Shown: positions 1-7,787 of the stretch, piece after piece
Layout: every line of letters begins with the position of its first letter
How positions within the stretch are numbered: position 1 is the first letter of the stretch
Origin: Planctomycetota bacterium
GTDB lineage: Bacteria; Planctomycetota; SZUA-567; H5-PLA8
NCBI GenBank assembly: GCA_025355035.1
Contig: JANXLS010000156.1
Location: forward strand, 1-20,694
Length of the DNA: 20,694 nt
Direction: 5' to 3'
Made by a program: the position numbers and the translations under genes
The notes under the pieces: model-generated
Database searches by the model: none
Told to the model about the DNA's origin: nothing
The model's input: only the letters and a program-made list of their open reading frames with translations

Positions 1-306
1 GTGCCGCTGGATGAAGCGCTCGCGCAAGCGACGGTCGATCTGTCCGGCCGCGCGTGTTTCTGCTCCGTTGGAACCGACCGCCTTGGCAAAGGAAAAGTCG
101 GCACGTTCGACGTCGAATTGTTGGAAGATTTTCTGGGCGCGTTTGCCAATGCCAGCGGGACGACACTGCACATCGACATCCGCGCCGGGCGCAATTGTCA
201 TCACATGATCGAAGCCACGTTCAAAGCGTTCGCACGAGCGTTGCGCGAAGCCTGCGAACTCGATCCACGCGGGTCCGGCGTGCCATCCACAAAGGGCGTA
301 CTTTAA
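1..306 (+). CDS. hisB: Imidazoleglycerol-phosphate dehydratase, C-terminal part (5' truncated by window)
   Basis: This is the last 101 residues of HisB, which dehydrates imidazole-glycerol phosphate to imidazole-acetol phosphate in histidine biosynthesis (cytoplasmic, Mn-dependent, oligomeric). The window opens in frame inside the gene: the first codons read VPLDEAL, matching the family's internal PMDEAL segment, and are followed by VDLSGR. Near the end come the second metal-binding block, NCHHMIEATFKAFARAL (residues about 66-82), and the family's typical C-terminus, VPSTKGVL. A full-length HisB is about 195 residues, so roughly half is missing upstream. The GTG at position 1 is therefore an internal valine codon, not a start. 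No terminator is visible between the TAA stop and the next gene, 69 bp downstream on the same strand, so co-transcription is possible. Identification is firm. Confidence 0.94.
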   Translation: MPLDEALAQATVDLSGRACFCSVGTDRLGKGKVGTFDVELLEDFLGAFANASGTTLHIDIRAGRNCHHMIEATFKAFARALREACELDPRGSGVPSTKGVL

Positions 307-363
307 AGCTTCGTCCGTACGACTTATAGAAGTATAGGAACCCCAAATCTTATTCTACCGACC

Positions 364-369
364 AAAGGA
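364..369 (+). promoter_or_regulatory. Ribosome binding site that decides the SDR gene start
   Basis: AAAGGA lies directly against a TTG codon at 370 but 6 nt before a GTG at 376. This spacing favours GTG 376 as the true start over the upstream TTG. Confidence 0.6.
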
Positions 370-375
370 TTGCCT

Positions 376-1959
376 GTGCCTGACGAAGTACCCGAAGTAA
401 AGCCGCCAACACCGATCAGCCCCGACGAGATGCGCCGCTGTGCTGAAATCCTGAACGCCATCATTGCCGACCGCGGAATTCTCGTTCAACTCTCAAAAGA
501 GGAACGCGTCAAACTTGTCAGCGCGGCCGGCCGCGTATCGCGCCCCACACGTGACGAAGAACGCCGATTGCGCCGCACATTCAACAAAGTCCAAAAGATT
601 GAAGAGCGCACCGCTGATCGTCAAGCCAAAGCCGAAACCGGCATTCGTTCTGCGCGCGAAACCGCTGTCTTCGTCGCCCCGGCACAACTCTCCTACGCCG
701 AATCGAATCCCGAAACGCAGTACCGTGACTTAAAGAATCCGAAGAATTGTTACGTCTGCAAACAGGACTTTACGAAGCTTCATTTCTTTTACGACGCCAT
801 GTGCCCGTCGTGTGCGGAGTTCAATTATGCGAAACGCTTCCAAAGCGCATCGCTAGACGGTTGGACCGCTGTCATAACCGGCTCGCGCTTGAAGATCGGT
901 TATCACGCTGCGTTGAAGATGCTGCGCGCCGGAGCGACGGTCATCGCCACGACACGCTTCCCGCACGACTCCGCGTTGCGCTACTCGCGCGAACCGGATT
1001 TTACGCGATGGCGCGACCGGATTCACGTCCACGGATTGGATCTGCGCCATTCGCCCAGCGTCGAAATTTTCACGCGCTACCTCAACGCTCGACTGGAATC
1101 GCTCGATCTGTTGATCAACAACGCCGCCCAAACCGTCCGCCGGCCCGTCGGCTTTTACAAGCACCTGCTCGAGTTCGAAGCCCTGCGCTGGAACGAATTG
1201 CCCGCTGAGGCGCGTCCGTTATTGGAAGCCCATGAGAATTGCAAATCCGCCCTGGCATCCGGCGATCGAGCGCAGTTGGACGGCCCGCATTCATCGGAGT
1301 CCGACACCACGGGTCTAGCGGTGCTGGGCGGTTCCTGCGGAGCCGGGATGGGCATTCGGGCGTCGGCGGCGCTGTCGCAAGTTCGCTACACCTACGACGA
1401 TGTTCAGAGCGGTCGCGACGTGTTTCCTGAAGGCAAGATCGACGCCGATTTGCAGCAGATTGATCTCCGCACGCAGAACAGTTGGCGCATGGCCTTGGCT
1501 GATGTCCCCACGCCGGAGATGCTCGAAGTTCAACTCGTCAACGCCGTCGCGCCGTTCATTCTGTGCAGCAAACTCAAACCGCTGATGCTGAAGAATCCGA
1601 CGGGCCAACGGCACATCGTCAACGTCTCGGCGATGGAAGGTATTTTTTCGCGCGGAACGAAAACCGACAAACACCCGCACACCAACATGGCGAAAGCCGC
1701 GTTGAATATGATGACGCTGACCAGCGCGCCCGACTATGCGGCCGACGGAATTTTCATGAATGCCGTCGACACCGGCTGGGTGACCGACGAAGATCCCGCA
1801 GCACACGCCGCGCGCAAACGCGAACAACACGATTTCCAGCCCCCGCTGGATATCGTTGACGGTGCCGCCCGCGTCTGCGATCCTTTTTTTGCCGGGCTGA
1901 TCTCGGGCGAGCATGTGTGGGGCAAGTTCTTAAAGGATTATAAACCGGCGAGTTGGTAG
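376..1959 (+). CDS. Short-chain dehydrogenase/reductase-like protein with N-terminal Cys4 zinc finger
   Basis: A 527-residue protein, about twice the size of a classical SDR. Residues 1-110 are charged and probably helical. A Cys4 knuckle follows: C125-x2-C128, then C143-x2-C146. From about residue 163 there is a Rossmann fold with a glycine-rich motif TGSRLKIGY (168-176) and the SDR NNAA motif (248-251). An NVSAMEG strand supplies the usual serine. The canonical YxxxK reads T436-N-M-A-K440, so lysine is kept but the catalytic tyrosine is not in its usual place. An insertion of about 100 residues follows NNAA. From memory, similar long proteins with HTNMAKAALNMM occur in bacteria and plants, so this seems to be a family trait rather than a local mutation. 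The substrate is unknown; NAD(P) binding is likely, redox activity uncertain. GTG 376 is preferred over TTG 370 from RBS spacing. The gene lies between hisB and aroA on the same strand. Confidence 0.8.
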   Translation: MPDEVPEVKPPTPISPDEMRRCAEILNAIIADRGILVQLSKEERVKLVSAAGRVSRPTRDEERRLRRTFNKVQKIEERTADRQAKAETGIRSARETAVFVAPAQLSYAESNPETQYRDLKNPKNCYVCKQDFTKLHFFYDAMCPSCAEFNYAKRFQSASLDGWTAVITGSRLKIGYHAALKMLRAGATVIATTRFPHDSALRYSREPDFTRWRDRIHVHGLDLRHSPSVEIFTRYLNARLESLDLLINNAAQTVRRPVGFYKHLLEFEALRWNELPAEARPLLEAHENCKSALASGDRAQLDGPHSSESDTTGLAVLGGSCGAGMGIRASAALSQVRYTYDDVQSGRDVFPEGKIDADLQQIDLRTQNSWRMALADVPTPEMLEVQLVNAVAPFILCSKLKPLMLKNPTGQRHIVNVSAMEGIFSRGTKTDKHPHTNMAKAALNMMTLTSAPDYAADGIFMNAVDTGWVTDEDPAAHAARKREQHDFQPPLDIVDGAARVCDPFFAGLISGEHVWGKFLKDYKPASW

Positions 1960-2004
1960 GGGAGTTTTCCGCCCCCTCCCGTTTGTATTGTGATCGCGCC
2001 CACA

Positions 2005-2032
2005 TTGCGGCCAACGTAATTTGCGCTATGAT
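2005..2032 (+). promoter_or_regulatory. Candidate aroA promoter (TTGCGG-N16-TATGAT)
   Basis: A -35-like TTGCGG (2005-2010) and a -10-like TATGAT (2027-2032) are spaced 16 bp. Transcription would be expected to begin about 7 bp past the -10 box, at or next to the ATG at 2040. That would give a leaderless or nearly leaderless aroA mRNA, which fits the lack of a Shine-Dalgarno sequence before that ATG. This was spotted by eye only. Confidence 0.35.
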
Positions 2033-2039
2033 AACGCGC

Positions 2040-3368
2040 ATGAAAACGACGGAAGAATACCCAACCGCATCGGCATTGCCGGATGAATTGAAGATTGAAA
2101 CGATCAACCGGCCCATTGATCTGGACATCGCTGTTCCGGGATCGAAGAGTATCAGCAACCGCTATCTTGGCATGAGCGCGCTGGCCGACGGCGAAGTCGT
2201 GCTGAACGGTCTCCTGCGCAGCGACGACACCCATTACATGGTCGAAGGCTTGAAGACGCTCGGCTACGACGTTCGCCCGGATTGGAACGCGCTGACCTGC
2301 CGCGTCATGGGCGAAGGCGGCACCATCCCGGCAAAAGGCGCTGAAATTTTCACCGGCGCGGCCGGTACCGCGATGCGGTTTCTTTCCGCTTTCGTCACGC
2401 TCGGCCAAGGTCGCTTTCGACTCGACGGCACACAGCGCATGCGCGAACGGCCAATCGAAGATTTGTTGCAGGGACTCCGCTTGCTCGGCGTCAACGCGCG
2501 CAGCGAATTCGATAACGGGTGTCCGCCCGTCATTGTTGAAGCCTCGGGCCTCCCCGGCGGCGTCATGCAGATCGATGGCTCCCGCTCGAGCCAATACATC
2601 AGCGCCATTCTCCAAGTCGCGCCCTACGCTCGCACGCCGATGATGATCGAAGTGACCGGCGATTTTGTCTCACGACCGTTCGTCGAATTGACGTTGAAAG
2701 GCATGTCCGATTTCGGCGTGTTGACGGCAACCGAAGGCGTCCGCATTTACCGCCCGACGCATGGCGTCAAATACCGCTCCGGCACGTATGAAATAGAAGG
2801 TGACGCGACGGCGGCCAGTTATTTTCTCGGAGCGGCCGCGATTTTGGGCGGACGCTGCTGCGTGACCAACGTCTGTTCGAATTCCGCGCAAGGCGACACG
2901 CGTTTCGCCGACGTGCTGCGCCGGATGGGTTGCAAAGTCCGCACCGGATTCCTCTCCGGCAAGCGCGGCATTGAAGTCTATCGCGATCCCAAAACGCCGT
3001 TGAACGCGATTGATGTGGACATGAATGACATGCCCGACGTCGTACTGACGCTCGCCGTCGTCTGCCTCTTCGCGCAAGGAACGTCGACGATCATGAACGT
3101 GGGTAATCTGCGCATCAAAGAGACGGATCGATTGTCCGCGCTCGCGAAGGAATTGAGTCGCATCGGAGCCACCATCCAAGAAGGCGTAGACTCGCTCGAA
3201 ATCACGCCCGGCAAACCCCTGGTTGCGTCTGTCGAAACCTACGATGATCACCGCATGGCGATGAGTCTCGCGCTGGCGGGATTGGGCCAGGAAGGTGTGA
3301 CGATCAAAAATCCGGCATGTGTTTCGAAGACGTATCCGGAGTTCTTCAAGGACCTCAGCAGGTTGTAA
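2040..3368 (+). CDS. aroA: 3-phosphoshikimate 1-carboxyvinyltransferase (EPSP synthase)
   Basis: A 442-residue cytoplasmic enzyme that transfers the enolpyruvyl group of PEP to shikimate-3-phosphate, the sixth step of the shikimate pathway and the target of glyphosate. The N-terminal substrate loop PGSKSISNR (33-41) is intact. The PEP/glyphosate loop reads GAAGTAMRFL (106-115), where E. coli has GNAGTAMRPL: Asn94 is replaced by Ala107 and Pro101 by Phe114, while the equivalents of Gly96, Thr97 and Arg100 are kept. Further conserved blocks are RMRERPI, SSQYISAIL, the NDMPD aspartate region, KETDRL and DDHRMAM. Length is normal for the family. The reading frame extends upstream to 1953, overlapping the SDR stop, but homology begins after 2040. 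ATG 2040 or ATG 2028 is therefore the likely start, and neither has a good Shine-Dalgarno sequence. The gene ends 8 bp from the convergent deacetylase gene. Confidence 0.95.
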   Translation: MKTTEEYPTASALPDELKIETINRPIDLDIAVPGSKSISNRYLGMSALADGEVVLNGLLRSDDTHYMVEGLKTLGYDVRPDWNALTCRVMGEGGTIPAKGAEIFTGAAGTAMRFLSAFVTLGQGRFRLDGTQRMRERPIEDLLQGLRLLGVNARSEFDNGCPPVIVEASGLPGGVMQIDGSRSSQYISAILQVAPYARTPMMIEVTGDFVSRPFVELTLKGMSDFGVLTATEGVRIYRPTHGVKYRSGTYEIEGDATAASYFLGAAAILGGRCCVTNVCSNSAQGDTRFADVLRRMGCKVRTGFLSGKRGIEVYRDPKTPLNAIDVDMNDMPDVVLTLAVVCLFAQGTSTIMNVGNLRIKETDRLSALAKELSRIGATIQEGVDSLEITPGKPLVASVETYDDHRMAMSLALAGLGQEGVTIKNPACVSKTYPEFFKDLSRL

Positions 3369-3376
3369 ACGCCCAG

Positions 3377-5878
3377 TTATTTCTCGGCGCGTTTCAGGCG
3401 TGAATAGCTCAACAGATTCGCGAGCAATCGATACGCGCCAGGCACGCCCGTTCTGAATTGGTGCTGCAAAAAATAACTTGTGTAAATAAATCCGCCGCGC
3501 CCGACATCCGCGACGAGCAATCCCCCGTCGAGCGCTTTTTCGCCCGGATCATGGCTCGTCAAAAGGGGCGTGTATTCATCCGCCCATGTGCGCGGAAAAT
3601 ACGCACCGCGTTCCTGCGCCCAACCTTCGAAATCTTTCTGCCACAGCCGGCACGGACGCAGCATGAGTTGATGCGCCGGGCGAAGAATCGTCACTGGCGC
3701 GTCTTCACGCGTGATGCGATCGAACGACAGGTCGATCGGAAACGGAGCGATCTCCCCGCCGCCGCCCACGCCGCGAAACATTCCCACGCCGCGCACCGCC
3801 GGGTCCTTGCTGCGATCGTTCCAATCGAAATCCTTCTGATACATGCACACGACCGTCCCACCGTCCTCCATGAACGTTTTAAAGCGGTCCTTTATTTTGC
3901 GGACGATGGGGCGTTGCTGCGTCGAACGGATATCGAGAACGATTGTCTGATATTTGTTCAAATCGCCCGTCAGCAAATCGTCATCGGTCGGCGCTTCGAA
4001 GGAAAACGTACCGCGCCCAACTCCGGCGTCCTGCATCCGTTTGAACGCGTTGTAAAGCTGCTCATCCACGCCACGGATCAACGCGACGCGCAGGTTGTTC
4101 GGAACGTCCAACGCCACGCGGCGAATGGTTTGCTCCGGCGTTTTATAAAATCCGTTCGCGTCCCACACGTTCGTCTGGATTGTGATGCCTGCGTTCAGCT
4201 TTTCGATCGAGAACCACTGATTAAACGACCACACGGCCGTATCGCCTTTAAAGTTTAGCGGAAGCACTTTTCCCGTCTCCCCCTCCTTTGGTTTCTCGCC
4301 TATTGTTGCTGAAAGGAAGATCGGATCTTTGATTTTCTTGTTGCACCGGGCGAGCAATTTAAAATGAGCCGCTTCTTTGTCTTCATTCGCCAGATTCGGA
4401 TCGCTGAAAATGAGCAGCGGGCTGGGCGAAACTGTGAAGGTGAATGGCGGGGCGACAGTCAGCGGAACGTGCGCTTCGAGCGTGACATCGACTGATCGCT
4501 TTCCTTTCTCGTCAGTCATTTCGACAGTTGCCAAGACCTCCGCGATTAACGGTGCGACTGTTGTTTCGTTGCTAAAAAGATGGTCCTCTTGCGGATACGA
4601 CAACGGCACATCGATGCCCGCTCCTGCAGAGAGTTCCACCGTCTCGACTCCGCCAGAATTCAGTTTCTGGGGTTTGTCGGGCGACCAGACGCCTTTGGCT
4701 AGCGTCCATCCCATATCGCGCGGCTTCAGCGAAATTTTGACCAATCCAATGGAGGATAATCCCTGATTTGCGATTCGAACGGAGATTGGCGCAACCTCGC
4801 CGCCCACGATGAATTCATCATCGCAACGCACTTCCACTTTCAATCCCAGCGCGGCGACGAGCGCCCGGTTCAAATGAACTTCGGACGCCTGTGCGCCTTG
4901 CATATGGGGCGGATTTCTCGCGAGGACAATTTCACGTGCCAGGGTACCGGCGTCCAGCTTTTTCAAGTCGATCCCATCCGCTATGTCGGCTGCGAACTGG
5001 AGTCCGACTTCGGGTGCGATAGCAATTCCGTCGAGCATATTCTTGACGGTCGAATCGCCGGGCGTTCTTCCTTTTAACACGGAGAAGTGACGCAACTCGC
5101 GCTCGCCCACGCGCAGATCGCGCAGCATTCCCTGGCTGAAATGCCGGGACAGTGCGAACGCGCCGATTTCGGATGGACTCAATCCCGAGACGCCGTCGCG
5201 CTTGGAAACATCGACGTTAAACGTCGCGCCTTGCGCCGTGAATGTGCGCAAATAAATCCGCGCGATCGACCAGGGCTTCAATCCCTGTTCGAATTGCTTT
5301 GGAAATTTCGTCGCGTCGGCGGCGGCATCGAAAGCTTCGACAAGCAACTTGCCTGTCGTGCGATGATGGCCGTGATCGGTGCCGTCCGGATTGTGATTAG
5401 TGATGGCGATATGCGGGCGAACCGTACGAAGGATGCGCACCATCCGCTCCAGGGCGACGTCGTGATTCCACACGCCCACCGTCTCATCGACGGATTTTGA
5501 AAATCCAAAATCGGGCAGATTCAAGTACCACGCGCGTGCCCCGACAATCGCCGCTGCTTCTTCGATTTCCTTTGTACGCAGCAGCGCGAGTTTCGCGCCT
5601 GCCTCCGGCCCCGCTTCGTTCTGCCCGCCTTCGCCGCGCGTTGAATAAACGATGTGTGTTTCGACGCCCGCATACCGCAGATAACTCAGCGTCGCACCGT
5701 CTTCGTCGTCGGGATGCGCGGCCACCGCAATCGCGCGCAACCCCGTTGCTGCACAGCGTAATTCGTTGCGAATGTAGTCTGCATCGTGTTCAAACGCGGG
5801 ATCGGCCGCGCGCATTTCACTCGCAACGCAAACAAACATCGCGAGAACGAAGAAGACAGCCGTTCGAATTCGCATCAT
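3377..5878 (-). CDS. Secreted PIG-L (LmbE-like) family deacetylase with C-terminal glutamine amidotransferase-like domain
   Basis: An 833-residue exported protein. A signal peptide is evident: MMRIR followed by a hydrophobic stretch (about 7-20), with probable cleavage after the Ala at 24 or 25. The PIG-L/LmbE zinc-deacetylase domain spans about residues 45-250, with AHPDDE (54-59), STRGEGGQNE (79-88) and the second metal block HGHHRTTG (169-176). The family removes acetyl groups from GlcNAc-type amines. The middle (about 300-500) looks like beta-rich, NEW3-type modules. A C-terminal region with a conserved 'YQTIVLDIR' strand and 'FMEDGGTVV' resembles class I glutamine amidotransferase-like folds. 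Long PIG-L proteins of this design occur in Planctomycetota and Bacteroidota. ATG 5878 is preferred because GAGG on the coding strand sits about 9 nt upstream; the TTG at 5884 is too close to it. The natural substrate is unknown, probably an acetylated amino sugar in the periplasm. Confidence 0.88.
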   Translation of the reverse strand: MMRIRTAVFFVLAMFVCVASEMRAADPAFEHDADYIRNELRCAATGLRAIAVAAHPDDEDGATLSYLRYAGVETHIVYSTRGEGGQNEAGPEAGAKLALLRTKEIEEAAAIVGARAWYLNLPDFGFSKSVDETVGVWNHDVALERMVRILRTVRPHIAITNHNPDGTDHGHHRTTGKLLVEAFDAAADATKFPKQFEQGLKPWSIARIYLRTFTAQGATFNVDVSKRDGVSGLSPSEIGAFALSRHFSQGMLRDLRVGERELRHFSVLKGRTPGDSTVKNMLDGIAIAPEVGLQFAADIADGIDLKKLDAGTLAREIVLARNPPHMQGAQASEVHLNRALVAALGLKVEVRCDDEFIVGGEVAPISVRIANQGLSSIGLVKISLKPRDMGWTLAKGVWSPDKPQKLNSGGVETVELSAGAGIDVPLSYPQEDHLFSNETTVAPLIAEVLATVEMTDEKGKRSVDVTLEAHVPLTVAPPFTFTVSPSPLLIFSDPNLANEDKEAAHFKLLARCNKKIKDPIFLSATIGEKPKEGETGKVLPLNFKGDTAVWSFNQWFSIEKLNAGITIQTNVWDANGFYKTPEQTIRRVALDVPNNLRVALIRGVDEQLYNAFKRMQDAGVGRGTFSFEAPTDDDLLTGDLNKYQTIVLDIRSTQQRPIVRKIKDRFKTFMEDGGTVVCMYQKDFDWNDRSKDPAVRGVGMFRGVGGGGEIAPFPIDLSFDRITREDAPVTILRPAHQLMLRPCRLWQKDFEGWAQERGAYFPRTWADEYTPLLTSHDPGEKALDGGLLVADVGRGGFIYTSYFLQHQFRTGVPGAYRLLANLLSYSRLKRAEK

Positions 5879-5961
5879 GCTCAAAGTTACCTCGTTAATG
5901 AATGGACGAGTGTGGGATAGGTGTCGGACGCGCCACGATCATACGTGTGAACACGGAGCGA

Positions 5962-7626
5962 TCAACGACTATCCGCATCCCAGCGCCGCGCGTTGACCAG
6001 TCGCGACGCCAGCGCCGCGACTGCGCAAACGACCATCAAGCACAACGCCAGTGCATGAGCCTTTGGCGCGTCTTCGCGCCATACTTCGTAAATACGGACG
6101 CTGGCTGGCTGCGTGTCGGGACTGTAAAGAAGCGTGGACGACACGTACTCTCCCGCCGCCGTGATAAAGCACAACACACCGCCCGCGAGGAGAGACGGAA
6201 AAATCAGGGGCAGTGTGATCTTGAAAAACACACGGGATTCCCGCGCGCCAAGACTTTTCGCCGCGAAGAAATAATCGTCGCCCAACACATCGTAAGCGGC
6301 TCGCGCCGGTCGCACGGTAAGCGGTAAGGTTCGGACGACGTAAGCCAGAATCAGGATCGCGTTTCCACCGCCCAATGCCATGCCCAACGCCCCCCACGAC
6401 GGCGCGTTGAAGGCACTTAACAATGCCACCGCTACCGCGCTTCCCGGCAAGGCCAGCGCCAGCATGACTCCTGCTTCAATGGGTAACGAAGCAAGTCGCG
6501 ACGCTTTTTTTAACGCGAGCGAAATTGCCGCCGCGAGGCTCATGCAGATCACTGCAACCGCTGCACCGTACATCGTGCTTCGACCGAGCGCACTCCAATC
6601 TTCGCTCCCAAATTCGCGCAACAGTAACAGCAGCGACGTGCTTTCGCCGCTCCCTCCGCGAGTCCAAATCCCGGCGATCGCCATCACGGGCGGCAGCAGC
6701 AAAGGAACCGCGGCAAGCATCGAGAGTGCCATCCGTATCCGCGAATCGTTTGGTCTGGCATTGGGCAATCCGCGCCGCGAATCGCCTTTCGCGACGAAAG
6801 TCGCTCCAGTGCGTTTGGAGTAATACAAAAAAAATGGGAGTATGCCCAATGAAATCGCGGCCAGCAAGACGCTTAAGCCGCGCTGCAACCCGGGATCGCG
6901 TTGTTCGTTGAGGATCTCAACCGTCAGATAACGAGACGAATTGTCGAGCATATATGGAGCGCTAAAACTTGCCGCCGAGGCCATGAACGTGACCAGCGCG
7001 GCAGCCAGCAGCGGTGCGCGCACGACGGGCCACGTGGCTGCAAAAAACGTTTGGATCGTCCCGGCACCTAGAATTCCCGCGGCTTCTTCGCGCGACGTGT
7101 CGCTGTCTTCCAGCGCCGCCGCGACGTAGGCAAACGTGAAGCACCCGAACGAATAAGTATGAACCAGCAGCACTCGCGAAAAGGGTGTGATCCAGATTTT
7201 TGCGAAGGGCAGCACCCGCCATAGAACGCCCGCTTCGCCCAGCAAGGCATCGAAGGCCAGCGTCCCAACGAGCGGCGGCAGGAGCATCGGCGAAAATCCC
7301 AGCGCAGCGAAATAGCGCCGTCCGGGAAACTCGCGGCGTGTCCACAACAATGCCAGCGCCAAGCCCCACGCGCCGGCCGTCAACGCGCTAAGCGCCGAAA
7401 GCCTGACCGTGCCCCAGATCGCATCGCGTGTCTTTTCTTCGAAAAGCGCTCGACGCAATCCTGCGCCAAAGGGTTGCTTCGCGGGGTTCCATCCCATTTG
7501 TTCCGCGCGGAATTTCAGCACCGGCTGCGTTACGCTCTCCGCTAGCATCGCGCCCAGGGGGTAGACGATGTACAGAAAAATCGGCACCGCAATCAGCAGC
7601 GCTGGAATGGATCGACGCAGTTTCAT
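5962..7626 (-). CDS. ABC transporter permease, two fused MetI-type domains (Fe3+/thiamine/polyamine-like)
   Basis: A 554-residue inner-membrane protein with about 12 predicted membrane segments, built from two homologous permease halves. Each half carries an EAA loop, the contact site for the ATPase: EEAAGILGAG (180-189) and FAAKSLGA (about 454-461). Fused double permeases of this length are typical of the FbpB/SfuB iron(III) and ThiP thiamine importers. A long periplasmic loop (about 30-65) follows the first membrane helix. No ATP-binding subunit or substrate-binding protein is present on either side, so the substrate cannot be inferred from context. The gene lies 83 bp upstream of the PIG-L gene on the same strand, and the two may be co-transcribed. 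ATG 7626 is used although no clear Shine-Dalgarno sequence precedes it. Confidence 0.87.
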   Translation of the reverse strand: MKLRRSIPALLIAVPIFLYIVYPLGAMLAESVTQPVLKFRAEQMGWNPAKQPFGAGLRRALFEEKTRDAIWGTVRLSALSALTAGAWGLALALLWTRREFPGRRYFAALGFSPMLLPPLVGTLAFDALLGEAGVLWRVLPFAKIWITPFSRVLLVHTYSFGCFTFAYVAAALEDSDTSREEAAGILGAGTIQTFFAATWPVVRAPLLAAALVTFMASAASFSAPYMLDNSSRYLTVEILNEQRDPGLQRGLSVLLAAISLGILPFFLYYSKRTGATFVAKGDSRRGLPNARPNDSRIRMALSMLAAVPLLLPPVMAIAGIWTRGGSGESTSLLLLLREFGSEDWSALGRSTMYGAAVAVICMSLAAAISLALKKASRLASLPIEAGVMLALALPGSAVAVALLSAFNAPSWGALGMALGGGNAILILAYVVRTLPLTVRPARAAYDVLGDDYFFAAKSLGARESRVFFKITLPLIFPSLLAGGVLCFITAAGEYVSSTLLYSPDTQPASVRIYEVWREDAPKAHALALCLMVVCAVAALASRLVNARRWDADSR

Positions 7627-7726
7627 GGCGTGTTTTTACCATAGAAAGGTGAGTCGGTCGCGGCTGAATTGGATACCGATCGTCGAGGGGACTGTGGATT
7701 TTGGTATTTGCGCGCGACGCGCAAAA

Positions 7727-7783
7727 TTGTGGTGCGGGCATCCCGCTTGCAAAGGCAATGCAGGCGGGAAGCCCGCACTACAA
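7727..7783. repeat. 57-bp imperfect palindrome (REP-like hairpin)
   Basis: Arms 7727-7750 and 7760-7783 are reverse complements over 24 positions, with two mismatches and one G:T pair, around a 9-base loop (7751-7759). The arms are built on GTGCGGGCATCCCGC and GCGGGAAGCCCGCAC. The right arm ends 4 bp from the stop codon of the pentapeptide/TIR gene, so in its mRNA the hairpin would sit directly after the coding sequence and could stop transcription or protect the 3' end. There is no U-tract, which argues against a standard intrinsic terminator. From memory the core resembles dispersed intergenic repeats in several bacterial phyla; a genome-wide count would be needed to call it REP. The surrounding gap (7627-7787) holds nothing else that I recognise. 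Confidence 0.85.
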
Positions 7784-7787
7784 GAGC

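Noticed and set aside
1315..1914. 199-codon open frame on the minus strand
   Set aside because: It lies wholly inside the SDR gene; its Arg-rich translation has no recognisable motif and looks like a GC-driven shadow frame.
3458..4258. 266-codon open frame on the plus strand
   Set aside because: It is antisense to the PIG-L deacetylase gene and has no supported start or motif.
7727..7783. CRISPR repeat or intrinsic terminator
   Set aside because: There is only one unit, without spacers, so it is not a CRISPR array; there is no U-tract, so it is not a standard terminator.
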